From Phycisphaerae bacterium (GTDB lineage: Bacteria > Planctomycetota > Phycisphaerae > UBA1845 > Fen-1342): a stretch of 64,000 bases of DNA. Shown here piece after piece: positions 1 through 9,843 of this stretch (within the stretch, counting starts at the first letter, position 1; the number at the start of each line of letters is the position of its first letter). The DNA lies in the NCBI GenBank assembly GCA_022072445.1, contig JAJVHV010000016.1:310001-374000 (forward strand), read 5' to 3'. The position numbers were made by a program, and so were the translations under genes. The notes under the pieces are model-generated. The model worked only from the letters and a program-made list of their open reading frames with translations, did no database searches and was not told the DNA's origin.

Positions 1-1350
1 CGTCTCGCGGTACTCCGTGAGCTGCGGGTGGTCGGGAGGTAAGACCTTCTCGGCCATCGACACCGCCTCCTCCAGTTCGGGCAGAGCCGTTGCGGCATCA
101 TTGTTCTCAAGGCGGGCGCTGCCTGAACTCCACAATGTGCGGGCGAGCGTCGGCGAGCCGTCCGGCGATCGCTTTCGCAGAATCGCCAGGGACTGGTCGA
201 GGCCGTGTCGTGCTTCGGCGGTCTTGCCCATCGCGTGTTGGATGCGGGCGAGATTGGCCAATACCAGTGCGACATTGGGATGATCCGGTCCCAAGCCCCT
301 GCGATAAATCGCCACCGCGCGCTGCGAGAGAGGCTCGGCCTGCGCAAACTGCCGCTGGGTTCGATAGAGCATCGCGAAGTTGTTCAGGGTGGCTCCCACC
401 AAGGTGTGGTCGGGGCCCAGCGCCTTCTCACGGATGGCCAGCGCACGCTTGTACAAATCTTCTGCCTTGGCGTACTGATCCTGGGCCTCGTAGAACGCGG
501 CCAGGTTGTGCAAGTCCGCGCCGACTTCCGCGTGCTCGGGACCGAGCAGCTTTTCGTCGATCGCCAATGTGCGGAGGTACAGCGGTTCGGCCTCTGCATA
601 CCGGCGCTGTGCTTTGTAGAGCAAGGCCAGGTTGTTCAGCACGACTGCGACGTCCGCATGTTCGGGCCCGAAAGCCTTCTCGCGGATCGCCAGCGCGCGG
701 ACGTACAACGGCTCGGCTCTCGCGTACTGCTCCCGAGCGCGATAGCTCTCGGCCAGATTGTGCAGACCGGCGGCCACCAGAGGGTGATCGGGGCCGAGTG
801 CCTTTTCGCAGATCGCCAGCGCGCGGACGTAGAGCGGCTCCGCCATCGCGTAATGCGCCTGCTCGTCATACATCGTCGCGAGACTGTTGAGGCTGGCGGC
901 GACGTCTGGATGGTCCGGGCCCAGAGTCTGCTCATAGATTGCCAGCGACCGCTTCATGAGCGGCTCGGCCTCGGCGTACTTGCCCTGCGTGCTGTACAGC
1001 AGCGCCAGGTCGTTCAGCGTGAGGGCCAGGTCGCGGTGGGTTGGGCTGAGGATCTTCTCGCGGATCGCCAGTGCGCGTTTGAAGAGCGGCTCGGCCTGGT
1101 CAAGCTGGCCTTGCAAGTAATGTAGGACGGCCAGGCTGTTCAGGCCCGCCGCGACGTCGCCGTGCTCCGGGCCACGGGTCTTCTCAAACATCGCCAATGC
1201 GCGCACATAGAGCGGCTCGGCCTTGTCGTAATGGCCCAGGGCACGATGGAGGGAGCCCAGGTTGTTGAGGCTTAGCGCGACGTCGGGATGGTCGCCCTTG
1301 AACACCCGCGCGCGCGTCGCGAGGGCATCCTCCAGCAGCGGCTGCGCCTG
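1..1350 (-). repeat. Tandem 126-bp coding repeats (TPR units)
   Basis: The 3' part of the kinase gene is built of about ten degenerate 126-bp direct repeats, each encoding one 42-residue TPR unit. Recurrent words on the plus strand, such as cagcgcgcg and ctcggcctc, recur every 126 bases. The array continues past the left edge. Such arrays are prone to changes in copy number by recombination. Confidence 0.85.
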
Positions 1351-2916
1351 GACGTACTTGCCGTTGTTCTTCAGAATGCAGCCGATCGTGTCCTTCAGAC
1401 CCGCCTCGGTCTCGAGGTCATCCTTGAACGCGCCCGACTCGATCTTGGCAGTGGCCTTGCCCATCGCCTGCGCGATGGTTGTCTCCTGCTTGCCGCTCTG
1501 CATCGGGTCGCTGGACTCGAGTGCGGCGATCACGAACGCGTTGATCGCCTCGGCACGGGAGCGGGCCCTGGCCTCGGCGGCTGCTGTGGTCTCGGCGAGG
1601 TCGCGCAGCCTGACCGCCTCCGCGCGCTGGCGGGCCTCGCTGATGCCGAACGAGACCGATACCCCCGTGGCGAGCAGGAGAACCGCCGCCACCGCACTGC
1701 CCGCCGACACCATCACGCGATTCCGGCGGACGAATTTCTGGACCCGATAAATGGCACTTGGCGGGGCGGCGACGACCGCGTCGCCTCTCAGGTAGCGCTC
1801 GATGTCCATCGCCAGACCGTTGGCGGTCTCGTAACGCCGGGCGCGGTCCTTCTCGAGCGCTTTCATGATGATCCAGTCCAGATCGCCGCGCAGCAGCGTC
1901 CCCAGCTTCTTCGGCTCGATCGAGCGCTGCCGCGCGACGGCGTGCATCTCCGCGCCCAGGCTGCTCAGACGCGTGCTGGGGCGCGGCGGCTCCTCCTCGC
2001 GGATGATGCGCTTGATCTCGTCCAGACCGGCCCTGCGCAGCGACTTGCTGTCGAATGGCGTCGCGCCCGTCAGCAGCTCGTACAGCAGCACGCCCAGCGA
2101 GTAGATGTCGCTGCGCGTGTCGATGTCCATGCCGAGCGGATCGGCCTGCTCCGGCGACATGTAGGCCGGCGTGCCGATGAACTGGCCGATCTCGGTGAAC
2201 ATGGTCTGTTCGGTCAGCCGCGCTTGTGTGGCCTTGGCGATGCCGAAGTCGATCACCTTCGGTACCGGGTTGTCGTCCAGCTCCGCCACCAGCACGTTGC
2301 CGGGCTTGATATCGCGGTGGATGATGCCCTTCTGGTGTGCATGCTGCACCGCTCCGCACACTTGCATCAACAGCTTCAGCCGCTCGCGCGGCGGCATGTG
2401 GCGCTTGTCGCAGTACTCCGTGATCGGAATACCCCTGACCAGTTCCATCACGAAGTACGGCCGGCCGGTATCGGTCGCGCCGGCGTCGAACACTCTGGCG
2501 ATGTTGGGATGGTCCATCAGCGCCAGCGCCTGCCGCTCCTGCTCAAAGCGCGCGATCACCTCTCGCGTGTCCATTCCCAGCTTGATGATCTTCAGCGCAA
2601 CATGTCGCACCACCGGCTCGCGCTGCTCCGCCAGGTACACCACGCCGAAGCCACCCGCGCCGATTTCCTGCAGCAGCTTGTAGCGCCCGATCATCTGGCC
2701 GGCCCGCTCGACGGCGGGGCCGCGCGTCGTTGTGGCGCCGCCGCCCGAAGGAACCGTTGCCGCGGACCCAACGCCGCTCGGAACCAGCCTCGACGATGCT
2801 CCCTCAACCGTCTCGTGCTCGGAGCCGGCGCTGCCGCCCGGGGGGCGCGCGTCACGCGTCTCGTCTGGTTTCCTGGACGCGTCGGGAGAGTTCGGCTTTT
2901 CGTTGTCCGGGTTCAT
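1..2916 (-). CDS. Ser/Thr protein kinase with C-terminal TPR array (3' end off the window)
   Basis: Membrane-anchored Hanks-type Ser/Thr kinase. The frame is open from the ATG at 2916 to the left edge (972 codons), so the C-terminus is missing. After a Pro/Ser-rich N-terminus of about 75 residues, the kinase domain shows the glycine loop GAGGFGVV (near 86-93), the ATP lysine K109, the catalytic HRDIKPGN (H200-D202) and DFG (223-225). A hydrophobic segment near 400-423 looks like one membrane span. From about residue 520 on, the protein is a run of TPR units of 42 residues of the kinesin-light-chain type (NNLA.LY..Q..Y.EAEPL). The kinase core is therefore cytoplasmic, and the TPRs probably lie across the membrane. 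This layout is very common in Planctomycetes. The substrate and signal are unknown. A TACAAT hexamer on the minus strand at 2957-2962 is a possible -10, without a clear -35. Confidence 0.93.
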   Translation of the reverse strand, partial: MNPDNEKPNSPDASRKPDETRDARPPGGSAGSEHETVEGASSRLVPSGVGSAATVPSGGGATTTRGPAVERAGQMIGRYKLLQEIGAGGFGVVYLAEQREPVVRHVALKIIKLGMDTREVIARFEQERQALALMDHPNIARVFDAGATDTGRPYFVMELVRGIPITEYCDKRHMPPRERLKLLMQVCGAVQHAHQKGIIHRDIKPGNVLVAELDDNPVPKVIDFGIAKATQARLTEQTMFTEIGQFIGTPAYMSPEQADPLGMDIDTRSDIYSLGVLLYELLTGATPFDSKSLRRAGLDEIKRIIREEEPPRPSTRLSSLGAEMHAVARQRSIEPKKLGTLLRGDLDWIIMKALEKDRARRYETANGLAMDIERYLRGDAVVAAPPSAIYRVQKFVRRNRVMVSAGSAVAAVLLLATGVSVSFGISEARQRAEAVRLRDLAETTAAAEARARSRAEAINAFVIAALESSDPMQSGKQETTIAQAMGKATAKIESGAFKDDLETEAGLKDTIGCILKNNGKYVQAQPLLEDALATRARVFKGDHPDVALSLNNLGSLHRALGHYDKAEPLYVRALAMFEKTRGPEHGDVAAGLNSLAVLHYLQGQLDQAEPLFKRALAIREKILSPTHRDLALTLNDLALLYSTQGKYAEAEPLMKRSLAIYEQTLGPDHPDVAASLNSLATMYDEQAHYAMAEPLYVRALAICEKALGPDHPLVAAGLHNLAESYRAREQYARAEPLYVRALAIREKAFGPEHADVAVVLNNLALLYKAQRRYAEAEPLYLRTLAIDEKLLGPEHAEVGADLHNLAAFYEAQDQYAKAEDLYKRALAIREKALGPDHTLVGATLNNFAMLYRTQRQFAQAEPLSQRAVAIYRRGLGPDHPNVALVLANLARIQHAMGKTAEARHGLDQSLAILRKRSPDGSPTLARTLWSSGSARLENNDAATALPELEEAVSMAEKVLPPDHPQLTEYRET

Positions 2917-3020
2917 GGGCACCGTGTCATTCGAATCGCTCAAGGGTTGAGGAAGGATTGTAACGTCCGATACCGCCGCGGCCGCCGTCCATGCCTCCTC
3001 TACCGGGCGTCATTCCTGAA

Positions 3021-3074
3021 GTGTGGAGCGTGACGTTCAGCCCGGATGGTCAATTCCTTGCCACCGGCACCGCC
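3021..3074 (+). pseudogene. WD40-like relic between two genes
   Basis: A short stretch translates as VWSVTFSPDGQFLATGTA, a very good match to the first strands of a WD40 repeat. No further repeats follow in any frame, and the frame reads directly into the leader of the next gene. In Planctomycetes, WD40 repeats are often fused to Ser/Thr kinases, so this may be debris of a neighbouring kinase-WD40 gene. It could also be chance. Confidence 0.3.
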
Positions 3075-3164
3075 GGCGCCATCGGGGTTCCTGAGAAAAT
3101 GTGCGACGGATCGCAACCGCAACTCCGGCAAGCCGCCGGCCACCCTCGCGGCTACGATACGTGC

Positions 3165-4547
3165 ATGTGCAGACGGAAACACCCCGGTCGCGTGCTGCCG
3201 CTCATGCTCTGCCTCGCCAGCTTCCCCACCGCCGCGCCTGCCCAGACCGCCCCGCGCTGGGCGTTTCACGTCGGCGACCGCCTGATCTACGAACGCCGCG
3301 CCGTCGTCGCCGCCCTCGACACCCACGCCGTCCGCGAGCACATCACCGATCAGATTCAGATCTGGTGCCTGGAGAAGCGCGGCGACGAGTGGCTCCTGCT
3401 CGTCGATCTGATCCGCATCGTCGACGGCAAGACCGAACCCACCCGCGGCGCCGTGCTGCTCATCGACGACCGCGGCCGCCGCCACATCGAACCCGCCGTC
3501 GCCACGCACGTCGCCGACATGGACGCCGCCTTCGACCTGCTGCCCGAATTGCGGCCGTCGCTGCCACCCGCGCAGCGCTGGACGACCGCGCCCGACTCGT
3601 TCGGGCGGCGCTGGGACTGTACCGAGCATGGGCCCGACCCGCAGCGCGCGCAGCTCGTCCGCGTCACGTTCACGCTGACCGATCCGACCGGCGTCGCGTC
3701 ATTCGTCGGCGAGCAGCGCAGCGGCACATACTGGTTCGATACGCAGACTAACTGCATCGCCCGCCTCGAGAGCGAGCTCCAGCACACCGCCGCCGGCGTC
3801 ATCGTCCAATCCAAGACCCGACTGCATGAAATCCGCCACAACAAGCCGGGCTGGGCCGCGCTCCGCGCCGACGAAGCCCGCCGCTACGTCGTCGCCCTGG
3901 GAAACGAAGAGCGCCTGCTGGCGGACGCCGTCAACCGGCCCGCGGAAATCGAGCTGACCACCGGCAAGCTGACGCGCATCTGGAGCAGCCTCGCGGCCGA
4001 CATCAACGAACGCCTGAACTCGCCCTTCCGCCCCATCGCGCTCGCGTGCCAGTCACGCGCCATGGGCAGCGCCGCCGTCCTGCGCGAGGCCGCCCGGCGG
4101 AGCGAGCGCTGGGCCGGAGCCCGCGCCGCGGCCTGGTCGCTGAGCGATCCGGCCGGCCGGCGCGTGCAGAGCGCCGAATTCCGCGCTCGCCCGACAGTCG
4201 AACTGTTCTGGAGTGCCGATTCGCTCTGGGGTCTGCGGGCCCTCGAGTCGGCTCGCAAGCTGCAACAGGGCCTCGGCGAGCGGCCGGTGCGCGTCATCTG
4301 CCTGAACATGGATAAGGATCACGCCCGCGCTGCGCGCGCCATCGACGCCTGCGGCGCCGGCCTGACGCACGTCCTGGCCGAATCGCTCAGCCTAACCGAG
4401 CCGCCGATGGATTTTCCCACCCTGAGGCTGATCGACGCGGCGGGAATGATCCGCTACGTGTACGTCGGCTGGCGGCCGGATTACACCGATCTGCTGCTGC
4501 CGCTCATCGACCCGCTGCTGCCGCGCAGCGAACCCGCCCAACCGTAG
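3165..4547 (+). CDS. Secreted protein with thioredoxin-like C-terminal domain lacking CXXC
   Basis: 460-residue protein with a signal peptide ending near PTAAPAQ. The ATG at 3165 was chosen because it begins that signal peptide; the open frame extends further upstream, but that part carries the WD40-like relic. The N-terminal 230 residues look like a beta-rich domain of unknown family. Roughly the last 110 residues look like a TlpA/thioredoxin fold: a strand with VELFWSADSLWG in place of the usual W-C-x-x-C, a helix, the strand VRVICLNMD, the loop PMDFPTLRLIDAAGMI (cis-Pro-like), and a final helix. No redox cysteine pair sits at the expected place, so thiol-disulfide activity is unlikely. The gene is convergent with tadC. 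The function is unknown. Confidence 0.72.
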   Translation: MCRRKHPGRVLPLMLCLASFPTAAPAQTAPRWAFHVGDRLIYERRAVVAALDTHAVREHITDQIQIWCLEKRGDEWLLLVDLIRIVDGKTEPTRGAVLLIDDRGRRHIEPAVATHVADMDAAFDLLPELRPSLPPAQRWTTAPDSFGRRWDCTEHGPDPQRAQLVRVTFTLTDPTGVASFVGEQRSGTYWFDTQTNCIARLESELQHTAAGVIVQSKTRLHEIRHNKPGWAALRADEARRYVVALGNEERLLADAVNRPAEIELTTGKLTRIWSSLAADINERLNSPFRPIALACQSRAMGSAAVLREAARRSERWAGARAAAWSLSDPAGRRVQSAEFRARPTVELFWSADSLWGLRALESARKLQQGLGERPVRVICLNMDKDHARAARAIDACGAGLTHVLAESLSLTEPPMDFPTLRLIDAAGMIRYVYVGWRPDYTDLLLPLIDPLLPRSEPAQP

Positions 4548-4628
4548 CCTGTCGTCCTGCCTGACCGTGCGCGCTCTGTTGCCGCCCAGCGCTCCTGGCT
4601 GTCCGTCCGGGCGGAGCCTCGCCATCCC

Positions 4629-4696
4629 TTCGTCGCTCCGTCGCTTCGTCGCTTCGTCCCTCCGTGGCTACGTGGCTTCGTGGCTCCGTGGCTTCG
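4629..4696. repeat. Tandem octamer array, 8.5 copies
   Basis: Eight uninterrupted 8-bp units of consensus TYCGTSGC plus a half unit, with no phase slip. The first four units end in TCGC or TCCC and the last four in TGGC. The array lies in the 153-bp space between the convergent 3' ends of the preceding gene and tadC. It has no dyad symmetry and no flanking target duplication. Confidence 0.85.
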
Positions 4697-4700
4697 CCCA

Positions 4701-5657
4701 TCATCCCCCGCTCAGCGCCGGCGTGTTCTTCATCGCCTCGATCATCTTCAGCGCCGCCGGTCCGCCCAGCACCACGCCCATCGCCGGAAAGATGAAGATC
4801 ACCAGCGGGATCATCAGCTTGACGGCGGTCTTCTGGGCGCGCTCTTCGGCCTTCTGGCGGCGCTTGACACGCAGCGCGTCGGCCTGATTACGCAGCGCCT
4901 TGGCGATGCTCGTGCCGAATTTCTCGGCCTGCAAAATGATCGACACCAGGCTCTTCACCTCGGGAACGTCCGTGCGGCGAGCCATGTTCTCCAGCGCCTC
5001 CGCCCGCGGCAGACCCATCTGCGACTCGGCGACGGCGATGCGCATTTCTTCGCTCAGCTCGACGTGAACCGTCGCCATCTCTTCGCCCACGCGCTGAATC
5101 GCCGCGTCAAGACCCAAACCCGACTCGACCGAGACGACCAGCAGGTCAAGCGTGTCAGGCAGACCGTGGCGGATCGCCTCCTTGCGGCTCGACACCGCCA
5201 GCATCAGCCAGCCGTCCGGCAGCAGGAATCCGACCGGCGCCGCGAACAGCACCGCGCCCACCAGCGACAGCCACGACAGCGCCATGCTCACGCCCACCAC
5301 CGCCGTCGCCAGCGCCAACCCGGCCGCCACCGCCGTCTTGCTCGCCAGGAAAACCGTCTGAGCCTGCTCGCGGCGGAAGCCGGCGCTGGCCAGCCGCAGA
5401 CGCAGGTGCGTCTGCTCGACCTCGCTGGTCGGCAGCGTCAGCCGCGAAAGCACCGGCGCCGCCTTCTTGACCAGCTCCGCGGTCGCCGACTCACGGGCCT
5501 TCTTGCGCAGTTCCGCGACCTCGTCCACCGCCCGCCCGCCCGACAGCCGCCGCTTGACCGCCTCGCGCTGCTGCGTCGCACCGGCCGTCAGCGAGTACAG
5601 AATCAGGATCAGCGAGGCCACGATCAGGACGCTGATGACCATCAGTTGCATGACCAA
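4701..5657 (-). CDS. tadC: Tad pilus inner-membrane platform protein TadC
   Basis: Type II secretion F-family protein (318 residues), one of two platform proteins that couple the TadA motor to Flp pilus assembly in the inner membrane. It has an N-terminal membrane segment (MVISVLIVASLILILYSL), a cytoplasmic region, two central hydrophobic segments, the T2SSF core near 165-260 (E.MRIAVAESQMGLPRAEAL, LVSIILQAEKFGTSIAKALR) and a C-terminal membrane segment (LMIPLVIFIFPAMGVVL). It is the last gene of the Tad locus and lies 65 bp after tadB. Length and paired position with tadB fit TadC. An alternative ATG lies two codons downstream. Confidence 0.92.
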   Translation of the reverse strand: MVMQLMVISVLIVASLILILYSLTAGATQQREAVKRRLSGGRAVDEVAELRKKARESATAELVKKAAPVLSRLTLPTSEVEQTHLRLRLASAGFRREQAQTVFLASKTAVAAGLALATAVVGVSMALSWLSLVGAVLFAAPVGFLLPDGWLMLAVSSRKEAIRHGLPDTLDLLVVSVESGLGLDAAIQRVGEEMATVHVELSEEMRIAVAESQMGLPRAEALENMARRTDVPEVKSLVSIILQAEKFGTSIAKALRNQADALRVKRRQKAEERAQKTAVKLMIPLVIFIFPAMGVVLGGPAALKMIEAMKNTPALSGG

Positions 5658-5722
5658 CTCCCGTAACGAATGTCGCCTGTGCCCGCGGCGCAGTCGCGCC
5701 GCGCTCCGCTCGCTTGTCCGGG

Positions 5723-6736
5723 TTATACCTTGATGTTGATGATCTTCTTGATCATCGCCCAGCCCATCAACTGCATCACGATCGCCGTCGTCGTCATCAT
5801 CTTCCCGGTCGGATCGCTGATCAGCACGTCCGCATAATCACGGTTGACGAAGAGCATCACAAAGAAAACCAGCGGCGGCAGCGCCAGCAGCACGTAGCCC
5901 GACAGACGCCCCTCCGCCGTCAGCGCCTTGACCATCCCGAAGAGCTGGATGCGATCGCGGATCACCGTCCCGATCTTGTCGAGCACCTCGGCCAGGTCGC
6001 CGCCCGTCTGCCGCTGGATCAGCACCGCCGTCACGAAGAACTTCACGTCCATCAGGTCGGTGCGCGTCGCGAGATTCCGCAGCGCGTCCTCGACCTTCAG
6101 GCCCAGGTTCTGCTCGTGAAACACGCGGCCGAACTCCGTCCCGGCCGGATCGGGAAGCTGCTTGGCGATCAGTTGCATGCCGCTGGCCAGCGAGTGACCC
6201 GCCCGCAGCGCCTGCGACAGCATCTCGAACACGTCGGGCAATTGCTCGATCAGCTTGTTCATGCGCTTCTTGCGCGCTCGGATGAAATACAGAATCGGCA
6301 GCACAAAAACGCCCGCGCCCGTGCCCAGCGCCGCGATCGGACTCACGCCGAACATCAGCAGCACCACCACGCCCACGACCGACGCCGTCCCGAGCCGAAT
6401 GAGTAGCTGCGCGGCGGCCATGTTGACGTTGGCCTGATCGAGCACGGTCTGCATGCGGGCCGTGAAGCTGAAACGCGAAATCGCGCGGGCCAGCCCCCCA
6501 ACTGCCTCCGTGCCGCTCTTGCGCAGGTCCTGCCCTTCCGCGTCGTCGGCCCCGCGCCGCGTACGCGACGAGCCCGCCTGCAGCCGCTTGACGATGCGCC
6601 GCTTGTCCGCGCTGCGCAGGTCAACCGCGACCGAAAAGACGCCGTAGGCCATCAGCACCGACCCGATGATCGGCAGTGCCATGAGGAGAATTCCGCCCAC
6701 ACCACTGAACATGTCGACAGCGAGCAGCGCGTTCAT
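5723..6736 (-). CDS. tadB: Tad pilus inner-membrane platform protein TadB
   Basis: 337-residue T2SSF-family platform protein, partner of TadC. It has an N-terminal hydrophobic segment, two central spans (near 125-165), the T2SSF domain near 195-300 (QLPDVFEMLSQALRAGHSL, FFVTAVLIQRQTGGDLAEVL) and a C-terminal span. The QTGG and ALRAGHSL elements are typical of TadB. The start codon lies two bases after the tadA stop, so translation is probably coupled. Confidence 0.93.
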   Translation of the reverse strand: MNALLAVDMFSGVGGILLMALPIIGSVLMAYGVFSVAVDLRSADKRRIVKRLQAGSSRTRRGADDAEGQDLRKSGTEAVGGLARAISRFSFTARMQTVLDQANVNMAAAQLLIRLGTASVVGVVVLLMFGVSPIAALGTGAGVFVLPILYFIRARKKRMNKLIEQLPDVFEMLSQALRAGHSLASGMQLIAKQLPDPAGTEFGRVFHEQNLGLKVEDALRNLATRTDLMDVKFFVTAVLIQRQTGGDLAEVLDKIGTVIRDRIQLFGMVKALTAEGRLSGYVLLALPPLVFFVMLFVNRDYADVLISDPTGKMMTTTAIVMQLMGWAMIKKIINIKV

Positions 6737-6738
6737 AA

Positions 6739-8229
<1,491 letters not shown>

Positions 8230-8255
8230 GATGCACACCCCCGCTGGAGCGATCC

Positions 8256-9530
8256 CTAGCGCGTCTTCTTCGCGTCGCCAAACAGCCCGAACAACCCCTT
8301 CCGGCCTGACTCCGCCGGCGACTCCGCCTCCGCCCCCGTCCCGGCCGGATCCGCCCCCGCCAGCGCCAACGCCACGTCGCGATACGCCGCCCGAATCTTC
8401 GACTTCGGCGCGTGCAGCAGCAGCGGCGTTCCCATGTTCACCGCCGTGCTGCTCGTCTTCCAATCGTCCGGAATAAACCAGTCCACCTTGCGGCTCAGAA
8501 TCGTCTCCACGTCCGCCGGCTCGAGATAGCCCGCGTCGCGGCCCACGCGATTGCACAACAGCCGCACCCGCTCCGTGTTGAACCCCGAGTCGCGCAGCTC
8601 GTGAATCAGCCGGTCCGCATTCCGCACCGATGGCACCAGCAGTTGAATCGTCAATATCGCGTAGTCCGACTGCTCGATGATCAGACGGGCCTGATGGTCA
8701 AACCGGCACGGACCGTCCACCACCACGTACTGATAGTGCTCCTGAAGAACCGCCAGCACGCTCGCACACTGCGCCGCCGTGATGTTCTCCGCCTGCTGCA
8801 GCGTCGACGGCCGAGCCAGGATGTGCACGCCCGTCGAGTGCTTCAGCATCGCCCGCTCGATCATCGCCAGGTCGGCTTGCTCCGGACTGTCGCACAACTC
8901 CGCGATCGTGTACGTCGGCTGCGCGTCCATCAGCGTCGCAACCTGCCCGAACCGGAAGTCCAGATCCACCACCGCCACACGTGGCGCCGCCGCCACCGGC
9001 TTGCGGGCCGCGTCCGGCGGCGCCGCCGGATCGAGCTGCGCCAGCTCCACCGCCAGGTTCGTCGCCAGACACGTCGCCCCGACACCACCCACCGTCCCCA
9101 CCACGCAGATCAGCTTGCCGCTCTGCGGCGTCTCGCGGTCCTTCCGCTCGCGCAGCTCGGTGCCCACCTTGCGGATGATTTCCGACAACTGCTCGGGGTT
9201 GAACGGCTTCCACAGAAACTCGCGCATGCCGACGCGCATCGCGCGAATCACCAGTTCGGCGTCGCGGTCCTCGGTCATGCCGATCGCCGCCACGGTGTCC
9301 TTCGTCGACTCGATCGTCGGCCCGACCACCTGCATGATCGCCGCCGGATTCGGATCGAGATGCAGCAGTAGAATCTCTGACGGAATCTGCGCCAGCACGC
9401 TCGGGAGCATGGCCGGTTCGTCCACCTCGGCGACGATCTTGACGCCCTCGATGCTCAGCAGGAACGCGCGCAGCTCGGGCGCGGCCTGCTCATCGGTGTT
9501 CAAGACCACGACTCGGATCACCTGGCTCAC
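8256..9530 (-). CDS. tadZ: Tad pilus localisation ATPase TadZ/CpaE
   Basis: 424-residue MinD/ParA-superfamily protein that places the pilus machine at the cell pole. It has an atypical receiver-like domain (1-125, with LLLHLDPNP and a KPF near 110), then the ATPase domain starting at [18 protein letters not shown]. The deviant Walker A lacks both lysines usual in MinD/ParA (GGVGAT instead of KGGxGKT); this is known for TadZ and implies altered nucleotide handling. [15 protein letters not shown] is the switch region. The C-terminus has a Gly/Glu-rich tail. The gene is separated from tadG by 313 non-coding bases, so tadZABC may form its own transcript. Confidence 0.92.
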   Translation of the reverse strand: MSQVIRVVVLNTDEQAAPELRAFLLSIEGVKIVAEVDEPAMLPSVLAQIPSEILLLHLDPNPAAIMQVVGPTIESTKDTVAAIGMTEDRDAELVIRAMRVGMREFLWKPFNPEQLSEIIRKVGTELRERKDRETPQSGKLICVVGTVGGVGATCLATNLAVELAQLDPAAPPDAARKPVAAAPRVAVVDLDFRFGQVATLMDAQPTYTIAELCDSPEQADLAMIERAMLKHSTGVHILARPSTLQQAENITAAQCASVLAVLQEHYQYVVVDGPCRFDHQARLIIEQSDYAILTIQLLVPSVRNADRLIHELRDSGFNTERVRLLCNRVGRDAGYLEPADVETILSRKVDWFIPDDWKTSSTAVNMGTPLLLHAPKSKIRAAYRDVALALAGADPAGTGAEAESPAESGRKGLFGLFGDAKKTR

Positions 9531-9556
9531 GAAGCGCCTGCCCCTGTTTTTCTCCC

Positions 9557-9573
9557 ACGTGCGTACAGCACGT
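9557..9573. promoter_or_regulatory. Small inverted repeat upstream of tadZ
   Basis: Perfect dyad ACGTGC-gtaca-GCACGT, 27 bp upstream of the tadZ start codon. It could be an operator or a leader hairpin. The rest of 9531-9843 holds no credible gene. No clear promoter hexamers were seen. Confidence 0.35.
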
Positions 9574-9778
9574 CTGTCTCCCGCGGCCGAGGATGGTCGC
9601 TGCTCGTCTCATCGACCATTCCGGGCCGCCGCGTCGATACCGCGCGCCACCGCCCGCGCGGAACCCGACCTCAGCCGTTCTCGGACGTTTCCCACGCCAT
9701 CGCCCTTCCGCGCCAGAGAAAGCTGCCGACTCGGCCGCACTTCAAGCCATCCTCAGCCCCAAGCCGCACCTCAAGGCA

Positions 9779-9807
9779 GCGGCCCATCGCATTCCGCGAT
9801 GGGCCGC
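9779..9807 (-). terminator. Hairpin just downstream of tadG
   Basis: Perfect 12-bp GC-rich stem (arms 9779-9790 and 9796-9807) with loop ATTCC, 36 bp after the tadG stop. No T-tract follows on the minus strand, so it is more likely an attenuator or RNA-processing/stability hairpin dividing the Tad transcript than a full intrinsic terminator. Confidence 0.5.
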
Positions 9808-9843
9808 CGATAACCACCGTCAATCACCCGCCGGCCAGCCAGC

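Noticed and set aside
1288-3033. A plus-strand open frame of about 580 codons opposite the kinase gene
   Set aside because: Kinase motifs GxGxFG, HRD and DFG are read cleanly on the minus strand, and the plus frame has no recognisable domain.
8230-8556. Longer N-terminus for TadA reaching into tadZ
   Set aside because: The extra residues are Gly/Arg-rich and overlap tadZ in another frame; the GTG at 8229 gives a normal CpaF length.
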